From positions 62,001-126,000 of the forward strand of contig NZ_BONV01000013.1 in assembly GCF_016862895.1 (NCBI RefSeq): a stretch of 64,000 bases of DNA, in the 5' to 3' direction. This document shows, one piece after another, positions 56,464 through 64,000 of the stretch (the stretch's first letter is position 1; each line of letters starts with the position of its first letter). A program made the position numbers and the translations under genes. Source of the DNA: Planotetraspora kaengkrachanensis (GTDB taxonomy: Bacteria > Actinomycetota > Actinomycetes > Streptosporangiales > Streptosporangiaceae). Under the pieces are notes generated by a model that was not told the origin of the DNA, did not search any database, and saw nothing but the letters and a program-made list of their open reading frames with translations.

Positions 56464-58536
56464 ATGACTGAGAGCTTCCCACGGCTGTACGCCAGGACCC
56501 GCCGGTTCACCCTCGGAATCCCCCGCAGCTTCACGATCTCCCCCGACGGAAGCCGGGTCGTCTTCCTCCGGACGAAGTCGGGCACGGATCCGGTCACCTG
56601 CCTGTGGGAGCTCGACAGCGCCACCGGGGTGGAGCGCCTCGTGGTCGACCCGCTCTCGCTGGGAGCCGCCGACGAGGACCTGCCCGCCGAGGAGCGGGCC
56701 CGCCGCGAGCGCTCGCGGGAGTCGGCCGGCGGCGTGGTCGCCTACGCTGCGGACCGCGACGCGCGGCAGGCCGTCTTCGCGCTGTCCGGCGAGCTCCACC
56801 TGGCCGACCTCGCCACGGGCGCGGTGCGCGGGCTCACGACCGCGGGCGCGGTGATCGACCCGCGGCTGAGCCCCGACGGCACCCGGGTGGCCTACGTCTC
56901 GGCGGGTGCCCTGCACGTCCAGGACGTCGCGACCGGCGCCGACCAGGTGCTGGCCGCGCCCGAGGGCGACCAGGTCGCCTACGGCCTCGCGGAGTTCATC
57001 GCCGCCGAGGAGATGGACCGCATGCGCGGCTACTGGTGGTCGCCGTCCGGCGACCGCCTGCTGGTCGCACGCGTCGACGAGTCCCCGGTCGGGTTGTGGC
57101 ACATCGCCGACCCGGCGAACCCGGACCGGCCGGCCGTGGCCCAGCGTTATCCGGCCGCCGGCACCGCCAACGCGGAGGTCTCCCTCTTCGTGCTGGGCCT
57201 GGACGGCTCACGGGTCGCGGTGCCGTACGAGCAGGAGTATCTGGTGACGGCCTCCTGGAACGGGCACGGACTGTCCGTCGTCACGCTCTCCCGCGACCAG
57301 CGGACCCGGCGCCTGCTCGACGTCGACCCCTCGACGGGCGCGACGGAGCTCGTCAGGGAGGACACCGACCCCGCCTGGCTGGACATCGTCCCCGGCGTGC
57401 CCGGCCGTCTGACCGACGGGCGGCTCGTCTGGGTGACGGTGGCGGAGGGCGGGCACCGCCTGGTCGTCGGCGAGGAGCCGGTGACGCCCCCGACGCTGCA
57501 GGTCCGCGCCGTCCTCGACGTCGACGGCGACACCGTCCTGTTCACGGCCTCGACGGAGCCCACAGAGATCCAGCTGTGGACCTACTCCGGCGGCTCGCTC
57601 CGCCCGGTGACCACCGACCCGGGCGTGCACTCCGGACGCCTGTCCGGCGGCGTCACCGTCGTCCAGCGGCAGAGCCTCGACACCGAGGGCATGACGGTGA
57701 CCGTCGTGCGCCGTGACGGCACCACCGTGCCCGTCGCCTCGGTCACCGAGCGCCCCGGCCTCGAGCCCCGGGTCACCCTCGTGCGCGCCGGTTCGCGCGA
57801 GCTGTCCACCGCCGTGCTGCTGCCGTCCTGGCACGTGCCCGGCTCCCGCCGCCTGCCCGTCCTCATGGACCCGTACGGCGGGCCGCACGCGCAGCGGGTG
57901 CTCGCCGCCGGCCGGATGTTCCTCGAGCCCCAGTGGTGGGCCGAGCAGGGCTTCGCGGTGGTGGTCTCCGACGGCAGGGGCACGCCCGGCCGCGGCCCCG
58001 CGTTCGAGCGCGAGGTGCTGCACGACCTGTCCCTGGCTCTGGAAGACCAGGTGGACGCCCTCCAGGGGGTGGCCGCGCTGTATCCGGACGACCTCGACCT
58101 GTCGCGGGTGGCGATCCGGGGCTGGTCGTTCGGCGGTTACCTGTCGGCCCTGGCCGTGCTGCGCCGGCCCGACGTCTTCCACGCCGCCGTCGCCGGAGCC
58201 CCCGTCACCGACTGGCGGCTCTACGACACCTGCTACACCGAGCGTTACCTCGGCCACCCCGACGAGGGCCACTACGAGGCGTCGTCGCTGATCGGCGACG
58301 CGGAGAAGCTGGAGCGGCCGCTCCTGCTGGTCCACGGCCTCGCGGACGACAACGTGGTCGCGGCGCACACGCTCAGGTTGTCGTCGGCCCTGCTTGCGGC
58401 GGGCCGCCCGCACACCGTCCTGCCTCTGTCCGGAGTCACCCACATGACTCCGCAGGAGGTCGTCGCGGAGAACCTGCTGCTGCTCCAGCTGCAGTTCCTC
58501 ACCGGCTCGCTCGGCGGGGAGTTCCGCCGGAGCTAG
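56464..58536 (+). CDS. S9 family prolyl oligopeptidase (DPP-IV-like)
   Basis: A 690-residue serine peptidase. The N-terminal ~430 residues form a beta-propeller (repeats such as SPDGSRVVF, SPDGTRVAYVS). The catalytic alpha/beta-hydrolase domain carries GWSFGGY (nucleophile Ser, about 559-565), Asp in HGLADDNVV (about 627) and His in SGVTHMTP (about 660). EE in FIAAEEMDRMRGYWWSP matches the double Glu that anchors the substrate N-terminus in DPP-IV. No signal peptide, so cytosolic; likely releases N-terminal dipeptides. Confidence 0.93.
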   Translation: MTESFPRLYARTRRFTLGIPRSFTISPDGSRVVFLRTKSGTDPVTCLWELDSATGVERLVVDPLSLGAADEDLPAEERARRERSRESAGGVVAYAADRDARQAVFALSGELHLADLATGAVRGLTTAGAVIDPRLSPDGTRVAYVSAGALHVQDVATGADQVLAAPEGDQVAYGLAEFIAAEEMDRMRGYWWSPSGDRLLVARVDESPVGLWHIADPANPDRPAVAQRYPAAGTANAEVSLFVLGLDGSRVAVPYEQEYLVTASWNGHGLSVVTLSRDQRTRRLLDVDPSTGATELVREDTDPAWLDIVPGVPGRLTDGRLVWVTVAEGGHRLVVGEEPVTPPTLQVRAVLDVDGDTVLFTASTEPTEIQLWTYSGGSLRPVTTDPGVHSGRLSGGVTVVQRQSLDTEGMTVTVVRRDGTTVPVASVTERPGLEPRVTLVRAGSRELSTAVLLPSWHVPGSRRLPVLMDPYGGPHAQRVLAAGRMFLEPQWWAEQGFAVVVSDGRGTPGRGPAFEREVLHDLSLALEDQVDALQGVAALYPDDLDLSRVAIRGWSFGGYLSALAVLRRPDVFHAAVAGAPVTDWRLYDTCYTERYLGHPDEGHYEASSLIGDAEKLERPLLLVHGLADDNVVAAHTLRLSSALLAAGRPHTVLPLSGVTHMTPQEVVAENLLLLQLQFLTGSLGGEFRRS

Positions 58537-58558
58537 GTCCTGTCTCCCTAGGGAACGT

Positions 58559-58601
58559 GAGGGCGGCCGGTCCCGCGACTGTCGCGGAGCCGGCCGCCCT
58601 C
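58559..58601. terminator. Strong bidirectional hairpin
   Basis: gagggcggccgg (58559-58570) pairs with ccggccgccctc (58590-58601); within it cgcgac/gtcgcg forms a further stem. It lies between the S9 peptidase stop (58536) and the stop of the convergent ABC gene (58610), the right place for a shared terminator. Confidence 0.8.
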
Positions 58602-58609
58602 GGCCGTTC

Positions 58610-60358
58610 TCACCTGCCCTTGCCGTGCCAGCTGTCCCAGAGCGCGGCGTACGCCCCGCCGGCCGCGACGAGCTCGTCGTGCGAGCCCAGTTCGCTCACG
58701 CGCCCGTCCTCCACGACGGCCACGCGGTCGGCGTCGTGGGCGGTGTAGAGCCGGTGGGCGATCGCGATCACCGTGCGGCCCTCGAGGACCGCGGCCAGCG
58801 AGCGCTCCAGATGCCTGGCCTCTCGCGGGTCGATCAGCGAGGTGGCCTCGTCGAGCACCAGCGTGTGCGGGTCGGCCAGGACGAGCCTGGCCAGCGCCAG
58901 CTGCTGCGCCTGGGCCGGGGAGACCGTCTCGCCGCCTGAGCCGACGATCGTGTCCAGGCCCTTGTCGAGGGCCTGCGTCCACTCCCAGGCGTCCACGGCC
59001 TCGAGCGCCCTGCGGACCTCGTCGTCCGTCGCGTCCGGCCGGCCGATCAGCACGTTGTCGCGCAGCGACCCGCGGAACACGTGGTGCTCCTGCGTGACGA
59101 GCGCCACGTGGCCCCGCAGCTCGTCGAGCGGCAACTCGACGAGTTCGACGCCGCCGACGGTGACGGAGCCGGTACGCGGGCCGTGGATGCCCGCGAGCAG
59201 GCGTCCGAGCGTGGACTTGCCGGCGCCGGACGGGCCCACCATGGCGAGCCGTTCCCCCGCGCGGACGTCGAGGTCGATGCCGTGCAGCACGTCGTGACCC
59301 TCGCGGTAGGCGTACGTCACACCGGTCGCCTCCAGCTCCTCGCCGCGAGGGCGCTCGTCGCCGGCGACCCGGTCGTCAGGGACGTTGACCACGCCGAGCA
59401 GCCGCGCCATCGACGCGCCGCCGACCTGGAGCTCGTCCATCCAGGACAGCACCCGGTCGAGCGGGTCGATCAGCTGCTGCACATACAGCGTGGCCGCGGT
59501 GACCTGGGCGAGCGAGACCCAGCCCTCGGAGAGGAACAGCCCTCCCAGCAGCAGGGTCGCCACGACCGGTATCACGTAGCCGATCTCGACCGTCGGGAAC
59601 CAGATCATCCGCAGCCCGAGGGTGTAGCGCTCCGCGGCGAACGACTTGGCGATGTCGCCGTCCGTCCGCCGGTGGCGGCGGCTCTCGATGCCCAGGGCCT
59701 CGACGGTCCGAGCGCCCTCGACGGTCTCGGCCAGGCCCTCGGTCATGTCCGCGTACGCCGCGTTCTCCCGGAGGTAGCCGTCCGTCGCCCGCTTCAGGTA
59801 CCACCTGGTCGAGATCCAGATCAGGGGCACCGCCACCAGGCAGGGCACGGCCATGATCGGGCCGACGAGCAACAGCGCGCCCAGGGCGAACACGCACGTG
59901 ACGACCGCGATCAGGGTCTCGGGCACGGCGTGCCGCACGGACCGGGACAGGGCGTCGACGTCGCGCGAGGTGCGCGTGATGAGGTCGCCGGAGCCCGCAC
60001 GCTCCACCGTCGACAACGGCAGGGCGAGCACCTGGTCGACGAAGTCCTCACGGAGCTCGGCCAGGACCTTCTCGCCCAGCCGCGACGAGGCGTAGACCGC
60101 GAACCTGACCAGCACCGCCTGCACGACCACGAAGCCCGCGATCGCCAGCGCGACCGTGTCGACGTCGACGTCGCGCGAACCGTCGGCCACGCCCTGGACC
60201 AGTTCTCCCAGCAGCCGCGGAGAGGCGAGGCCCGCGATCGCCGCCAGGGCGTGCAGGGACAGCGCCAGCCCCAGCTCCTTCGGATATTTCAGGGTCAGCC
60301 GCCGCGCGTAGGCACGCACCTGCGCGCGGTCGGCGACCGGCAGAATCCGTCCTGCCAT
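58610..60358 (-). CDS. ABC exporter half with intact ATP site
   Basis: A 582-residue ABC half-transporter: six-helix membrane domain (to about 320) and a nucleotide-binding domain. Walker A GPSGAGKST (about 377-385) and Walker B TLVLDEATS are intact, with Q-loop VTQEHHVF and H-loop IAHRL. The signature, normally LSGGQ, reads VSPAQ. That fits a heterodimer in which this signature belongs to the degenerate site. It begins 2 bases after the partner's stop. Substrate unknown; lipid, peptide or drug export are options. Confidence 0.92.
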   Translation of the reverse strand: MAGRILPVADRAQVRAYARRLTLKYPKELGLALSLHALAAIAGLASPRLLGELVQGVADGSRDVDVDTVALAIAGFVVVQAVLVRFAVYASSRLGEKVLAELREDFVDQVLALPLSTVERAGSGDLITRTSRDVDALSRSVRHAVPETLIAVVTCVFALGALLLVGPIMAVPCLVAVPLIWISTRWYLKRATDGYLRENAAYADMTEGLAETVEGARTVEALGIESRRHRRTDGDIAKSFAAERYTLGLRMIWFPTVEIGYVIPVVATLLLGGLFLSEGWVSLAQVTAATLYVQQLIDPLDRVLSWMDELQVGGASMARLLGVVNVPDDRVAGDERPRGEELEATGVTYAYREGHDVLHGIDLDVRAGERLAMVGPSGAGKSTLGRLLAGIHGPRTGSVTVGGVELVELPLDELRGHVALVTQEHHVFRGSLRDNVLIGRPDATDDEVRRALEAVDAWEWTQALDKGLDTIVGSGGETVSPAQAQQLALARLVLADPHTLVLDEATSLIDPREARHLERSLAAVLEGRTVIAIAHRLYTAHDADRVAVVEDGRVSELGSHDELVAAGGAYAALWDSWHGKGR

Positions 60359-60360
60359 GG

Positions 60361-62067
60361 TCAGCCCTCCCCTCTTGTGACGACGGCCGAGTAGCCGGGT
60401 TCCGCGTCCAGCAGTTCCCGATGGCTCCCCTCGGCCCTGACCTTGCCGTCCTCGACGAACACGACCAGATCCGCGCGGTCGAGGACGAGCGGGCTGGTGG
60501 TGCAGACCAGCGTGGTGCGGCCCGCGCGGGCCTTGCCCAGCCGGTCCGCGATGCGGGCCTCCGTGTGGGCGTCGACCGCGCTGGTCGGCTCGACCAGGAC
60601 CAGAACCTCCGGGTCGGCGGTCAGCGCCCGGGCGAGCCGCAGCCGCTGCTGCTGCCCGCCGGAGAACTCCCTGCCCGCCTCGGCGACCCGGGCGTCGAGG
60701 CCGTCTGGCAGCGCCTCGACGATGTCGTCGGCGCAGGCGGCGTGCAGAGCCAGCCGTACGTCGTCGTCGGTCGCCGCGCCCCGCACGTCGAGCTCGTCGC
60801 GCAGACGGCCGGTGAACAGCCGGGCGGCGTTGTCGGCGACCAGGATGTGCCGCCTGACCTCGTTGATCGGCAGCTCGGCCAGGGAGACGACGCCGAGGGT
60901 CACCTCGCCGGGCGTGTAGCGTCCCAGCCGGTCCGCGATGGCCGCCGCCTCCTCGGGCACCGCCGTGACGAGCGCGGTCAGCCTGCCCGGCCGTACGGCG
61001 ACGCCGGACTCGGCGTCCAGCAGGACGTCCGACGCGGCCTCAGCGGGCAGGGTGCCCGTGCCGCCCCCGATCTCGGGGTCCAGCGACAGGATCCGGCACA
61101 CACGGCGGGCGGCCACATGTCCCTTGGTCAGCTTGTCGGCGGCCTCCGTGATCGTCCGCAGGGGGGCGATCAGGAAGGCGGCGTAGGCGTAGAACGAGAC
61201 GAGCTGGCCCGGGCTGATCCGCCCGTCCAGCGCGAAGTGGGCGCCCAGCCAGGTGACGGCCGCGATGAGCACTCCGGGCAGCAGGATCTGGGCGCCCTCC
61301 AGCGCCGACTCGACCGAGGCCACGCGGACGCCGGCCCGCCGCACCTCCTGCGACTCCCCGCGGTAGCGGGAGGAGAACAGCTCCTCGCCGCCGATGCCCC
61401 GCAGCACCCTCAGGCCGCCGACGATGTCGGAGGCGCGGGTCGCGAGGTTGCCCTGCAGGTCGCGCTGGGCGTGCTGCCTCCTGTGGAGGGGCCTGAGCAG
61501 CGGGCCCACGGCCGCCGCCATCAGCGGGACGCCGACGAGCACGATCAGCCCCAGTGGAGGCGACGTGGCCAGCAGGATCACCGTCACCGTGCCGATCGCG
61601 ACGAGCGCTCCTGTGCCGCGCAGCAGGACGTCCATGGCGTTGCCGATGTGGGCGATGTCGGAGTTGCCGACGCTGACGACCTCGCCGGTCGACAGGCGTT
61701 TCGGCAACGTCGCGCCCAGCCGGGTCGCCTGGCGCGCGGTCACCTGCACGGTGCGGTAGGCCGCGCCGAGCCAGGTCAGCACCGCGAACCGGTGCCGCAG
61801 GACGCCCGTGACCGCCTGGATCACGCCCAGGCCGAGGATCACCGCCGACCACTGCACGAGTTCGGCCATCCTGTTTCCCGCCAGCGCGTCGATCGCCCGG
61901 CCCAGAGCGGCGGGGACGAGCGCCTGCGCGAGCCACCACAGGATCGCCATGCCGATCCCGATGGCCAGCGGCCACTTCTGGGCGAGCGCGACCCACCACA
62001 GATACCGGAAGGGACTGCGGGTGTCTGGAGTGCCGGGATCGGCGGCAGGCAAGGAAGTCATGGTCAT
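60361..62067 (-). CDS. ABC exporter half with degenerate ATP site
   Basis: A 568-residue ABC half-transporter, partner of the next gene. The membrane domain is normal (about 20-310). In the nucleotide-binding domain the Walker A position reads LTALVTAVPEEAAAIADRL, with no P-loop Gly-Lys-Ser/Thr; Walker B ends VLVEPTS instead of LDEPTS. The signature FSGGQQQR is intact. Together with the partner this gives one consensus site and one fully degenerate site. ATG 62067 (MTMTSLPAADP) is chosen; a TTG 11 codons upstream is possible. Confidence 0.9.
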   Translation of the reverse strand: MTMTSLPAADPGTPDTRSPFRYLWWVALAQKWPLAIGIGMAILWWLAQALVPAALGRAIDALAGNRMAELVQWSAVILGLGVIQAVTGVLRHRFAVLTWLGAAYRTVQVTARQATRLGATLPKRLSTGEVVSVGNSDIAHIGNAMDVLLRGTGALVAIGTVTVILLATSPPLGLIVLVGVPLMAAAVGPLLRPLHRRQHAQRDLQGNLATRASDIVGGLRVLRGIGGEELFSSRYRGESQEVRRAGVRVASVESALEGAQILLPGVLIAAVTWLGAHFALDGRISPGQLVSFYAYAAFLIAPLRTITEAADKLTKGHVAARRVCRILSLDPEIGGGTGTLPAEAASDVLLDAESGVAVRPGRLTALVTAVPEEAAAIADRLGRYTPGEVTLGVVSLAELPINEVRRHILVADNAARLFTGRLRDELDVRGAATDDDVRLALHAACADDIVEALPDGLDARVAEAGREFSGGQQQRLRLARALTADPEVLVLVEPTSAVDAHTEARIADRLGKARAGRTTLVCTTSPLVLDRADLVVFVEDGKVRAEGSHRELLDAEPGYSAVVTRGEG

Positions 62068-62114
62068 TCTAGGCTCGCAAGATCGCAGGTCATCGGGCAA
62101 ATGATTTTTCCGTC

Positions 62115-62160
62115 GTCAACTCCGGTTGACAGGCCGCCGCTGTCAACTTAGGTTTACGGC
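62115..62160 (+). promoter_or_regulatory. Promoter with overlapping palindromic operators
   Basis: TTGACA (62126-62131), 17-base spacer, TAGGTT (62149-62154): a near-consensus promoter with a start at about the ATG at 62161, giving a leaderless mRNA. Two perfect inverted repeats overlap it: gtcaac-tccg-gttgac (62115-62130) and gttgacag-N7-ctgtcaac (62125-62147). The HTH product of the first gene is the obvious candidate to bind here. Confidence 0.7.
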
Positions 62161-62394
62161 ATGAGCGACACGGCACAGCTGGCCAACGACGCCGGCAGCC
62201 GCGACCCGGCCATAGGGCTGCGGGCCGTACGGGCCCTGCGGCTGCTGGTGGAGCGGCTGGAAGCACTGCAGGTGGAGAACGCCCGCACCGCGGGATGGTC
62301 CTGGCAGGACATCGCGCTCCTGCTGGGAGTGACGCGGCAGGCGGTGCACAAGAAGTACGCGGGTGGACGGGGACTGATGAGGCGGGAGAAGTAG
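62161..62394 (+). CDS. Small HTH regulator
   Basis: A 77-residue protein. The C-terminal half has a HTH (GWSWQDIALLLGVTRQAVHKKYAG, about 45-68), preceded by a helix (LRLLVERLEALQVENARTAG). Such short regulators precede Clp_N-domain genes in actinobacteria. Leaderless by the promoter position. Stop and the next ATG are 3 bases apart, so the pair is one operon, likely autoregulated through the overlapping palindromes. Confidence 0.88.
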   Translation: MSDTAQLANDAGSRDPAIGLRAVRALRLLVERLEALQVENARTAGWSWQDIALLLGVTRQAVHKKYAGGRGLMRREK

Positions 62395-62397
62395 ACG

Positions 62398-62970
62398 ATG
62401 TTCGAACGATTCACCGACGAGGCCCGGCAAGTGGTCAAACTCGCCCAGGGGAACGCCCGGAGTCTGCGGCACAACCACATCGGGACCGAGCACCTTCTCC
62501 TCGGCATCCTGGAGCAGCCGGACACCGCGTCCGCGCGGCTCGTCAACAGGCACGGACTGGATCACGCGCAGGCCTCGGAGGCGGTGGTGCGCGTTCTCGG
62601 CACCCTGCCGATCGGCGACATCGACGCGGACGCCCTGGATGCCATCGGCATCGATCTGGCGGCGGTCCGCGAGAAGGTCGAGGCCGCCTTCGGGCCGGGG
62701 GCCCTCGACCGCCAGCCGACCAGGGACCGGCGAGGCGGCCTGGTCAGCGGGCGCAGCATCCCCTTCACACCGCGCGCCAAGAAGGTCCTCGAACTGTCCC
62801 TGCGTGAGGCCCTTGCCCTCAAGAGCCGCGACATCCGCGACGGCCACATCCTCCTCGGCCTGCTCCGCGAGGGGCAGGGCCTCGGCGTCAGGATCCTCTC
62901 CGACGCCGGTATCGACCTTCCGACCCTTCAGGTGGAGATGCGCGCCGAGGTGGGCACCTCACGCCAGTAG
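62398..62970 (+). CDS. Stand-alone Clp_N domain protein
   Basis: A 190-residue protein with two Clp_N repeats: MFERFTDEARQVVKLAQ...HNHIGTEHLLLGILEQ (about 1-45) and FTPRAKKVLELSLREALAL...GHILLGLLREGQG (about 120-165). It resembles the N-terminal domain of ClpC but has no AAA+ modules. Such proteins could act as adaptors or as binding modules for ClpC substrates such as phospho-Arg proteins; not shown here. agaagtag precedes ATG 62398. Confidence 0.9.
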   Translation: MFERFTDEARQVVKLAQGNARSLRHNHIGTEHLLLGILEQPDTASARLVNRHGLDHAQASEAVVRVLGTLPIGDIDADALDAIGIDLAAVREKVEAAFGPGALDRQPTRDRRGGLVSGRSIPFTPRAKKVLELSLREALALKSRDIRDGHILLGLLREGQGLGVRILSDAGIDLPTLQVEMRAEVGTSRQ

Positions 62971-62999
62971 GCACCCGATCCCCCCGCAAGCGGGAAGAC

Positions 63000-63043
63000 G
63001 CCGATGCGGCGGACGCGCGGTGGGCGACGTCCGCCGCATCGGC
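63000..63043. terminator. 16-bp perfect hairpin, bidirectional terminator
   Basis: gccgatgcggcggacg (63000-63015) pairs perfectly with cgtccgccgcatcggc (63028-63043), 12-base loop. It lies between the convergent Clp_N gene (ends 62970) and sdhB (ends 63062), so it may terminate both. Confidence 0.85.
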
Positions 63044-63061
63044 ACGGCGTGCTTGCGCGAC

Positions 63062-63802
63062 CTACTTGGCCGCGGTCTTGATGTAGTCGGCGTTCATGCG
63101 GGCGATGGCGTCCAGCGGGATGCCCTTGGGGCACACCGCGGTGCACTCACCGGTGTTCGTGCAGCCGCCGAACCCCTCGGCGTCCATCTGCTCGACCATG
63201 GCCTTGGCCCGGGACGCCCGCTCGGGCTGCCCCTGCGGGAGCAGACCGAGGTGGGTGATCTTGGCGGCGGTGAAGAGCGAGGCCGAGCCGTTCGGGCAGG
63301 CGGCCACGCAGGCGCCGCACCCGATGCAGGTGGCCGCGTCGAACGCCGCGTCCGCGTCGTCCTTGGGCACCGGCACGGCGTGCGCGTCCGGCGCGGAACC
63401 CGCGGGAACCGAGATGAACCCGCCCGCCTGGATGATCCGGTCGAACGCCGACCTGTCCACCACGAGGTCCTTGACCACGGGGAACGGCGCCGCGCGCCAG
63501 GGCTCGATCGTGACGGTGGCGCCGTCCTCGAAATGCCGCATGTGCAGCTGGCAGGTCGTCGTCGCCCGCTGCTCGCCGTGGGCGACGCCGTTGATGACCA
63601 TGCCGCACATGCCGCAGATGCCCTCACGGCAGTCGTGGTCGAAGGCGACGGGGTCGTCCCCCTCGAGGATCAGCCGCTCGTTCAGGACGTCGAGCATCTC
63701 CAGGAAGGACATGTCCGGCGACACGTCCTGGACCTCGTAGGTCACCATCCGTCCGCGATCCGACGAGCCGTTCTGGCGCCAGATCTTGAGGGTCAGGTTC
63801 AT
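63062..63802 (-). CDS. sdhB: Succinate dehydrogenase/fumarate reductase iron-sulfur subunit
   Basis: A 246-residue Fe-S subunit linking the flavin to the quinone site. [15 protein letters not shown] with a later TTCQLHM carries the [2Fe-2S] cysteines (about 58-85). [16 protein letters not shown] (about 150-165) and [15 protein letters not shown] (about 205-219) hold the remaining clusters. The sequence type, with long insertion and [14 protein letters not shown], matches the Bacteroides/actinobacterial SdhB with a di-heme membrane anchor. ATG 63802 has GGGGAGG 7 bases upstream. sdhA lies immediately upstream. Confidence 0.95.
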   Translation of the reverse strand: MNLTLKIWRQNGSSDRGRMVTYEVQDVSPDMSFLEMLDVLNERLILEGDDPVAFDHDCREGICGMCGMVINGVAHGEQRATTTCQLHMRHFEDGATVTIEPWRAAPFPVVKDLVVDRSAFDRIIQAGGFISVPAGSAPDAHAVPVPKDDADAAFDAATCIGCGACVAACPNGSASLFTAAKITHLGLLPQGQPERASRAKAMVEQMDAEGFGGCTNTGECTAVCPKGIPLDAIARMNADYIKTAAK

Positions 63803-63833
63803 GCCCGCCTCCCCGTGCACGCTGCGCGCTCGC

Positions 63834-64000
63834 TCACTTGTAGCTCCGCTGGGTCATCTTGACGTATTCGTACTCGAGTTCCTCCTTGTGGAGGACGGGG
63901 CCCTCGGGGCTCCACTCCCACGCGGCGACGTAGGCGAAGTGCTCGTCGTCGCGCAGCGCCTCGCCGTCCTCGTCCTGCGACTCGGCCCTGAAGTGGCCGC
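63834..64000 (-). CDS. sdhA: Succinate dehydrogenase flavoprotein subunit, C-terminal part
   Basis: The window cuts this gene; the last 55 codons are visible, ending at TGA 63834-63836. [28 protein letters not shown] and a [17 protein letters not shown] end match the C-terminus of SdhA of the type that pairs with the SdhB just downstream. 31 bases separate the stop from the sdhB ATG, so the genes form an operon. Confidence 0.88.
   Translation of the reverse strand, partial: GHFRAESQDEDGEALRDDEHFAYVAAWEWSPEGPVLHKEELEYEYVKMTQRSYK

Noticed and set aside
1-64000. Insertion sequence, prophage or biosynthetic gene cluster
   Set aside because: No transposase, integrase, phage structural gene, PKS/NRPS or RiPP modification enzyme was recognised on either strand.

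Overview
The window is a high-GC actinobacterial chromosome segment. Mycothiol biosynthesis (mshB), bacterial NHEJ (Ku plus split LigD parts), a sigE/anti-sigma/htrA/tatB/mrp block, DUF3107 and DUF3117 proteins, GTG/TTG starts and apparently leaderless genes all point to a filamentous actinomycete. A Streptosporangiales-like host is my best guess; genus cannot be read from the sequence. Gene density is high, with no rRNA, tRNA, CRISPR array or insertion sequence recognised.

Layout: (1) 1-1800, two paralogous small secreted proteins with duplicated 5' leaders, signal peptides and terminators. (2) 1900-4800, NHEJ genes (Ku divergent from ligase and polymerase). (3) 4800-14970, small conserved proteins, TetR, DUF3107, an SRPBCC gene whose ArsR partner has decayed, an ArsR/VOC pair, a ferritin-like protein, a DEAD-box helicase, hydrolase and MpaB-like genes, a Cas4/RecB-type nuclease, and an MBL-fold protein that has lost metal ligands. 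(4) 15000-24600, a NUDIX hydrolase, a very large anchored beta-propeller protein, a CPBP protease, a DUF6529 membrane protein, a CitE-like lyase, BioY and an EamA transporter. (5) 24700-38300, a block whose content resembles the Mycobacterium tuberculosis Rv1202-Rv1232c neighbourhood: MgtE-N/CBS protein, DUF1003, Mrp, TatB, HtrA, anti-sigma, SigE, O-methyltransferase, aminopeptidase, DUF3117, PaaX/PaaG, TagA, a DivIVA-like protein, a DHPS-like fragment and two LOG proteins. (6) 38370-45330, a deacetylase-glycosyltransferase fusion with its companion, and lysine/DAP genes dapE and dapC with ferredoxin. (7) 45346-54171, an orphan solute-binding lipoprotein, a methyltransferase, then an unusual four-gene same-strand cassette. 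(8) 54150-64000, RraA, MshB, an S9 peptidase, a heterodimeric ABC exporter with one degenerate ATP site, an HTH/Clp_N pair and the sdhBA end.

The most unusual part is the cassette at 47353-54171. Two long paralogous proteins (545 and 613 aa) flank a UvrD-like helicase that carries a RelE/ParE-like N-terminal domain, and a cysteinyl-tRNA-synthetase paralog lacking both HIGH and KMSKS signatures follows 10 bases later. I do not recognise this combination as a named system. Its architecture suggests a nucleic-acid- or translation-directed stress or defence function, but that is inference. Other notable themes are degenerate enzymes (MBL, CysRS-like, one ABC half) and gene remnants (ArsR, DHPS C-terminus, an isolated acetyltransferase SH3-like domain).
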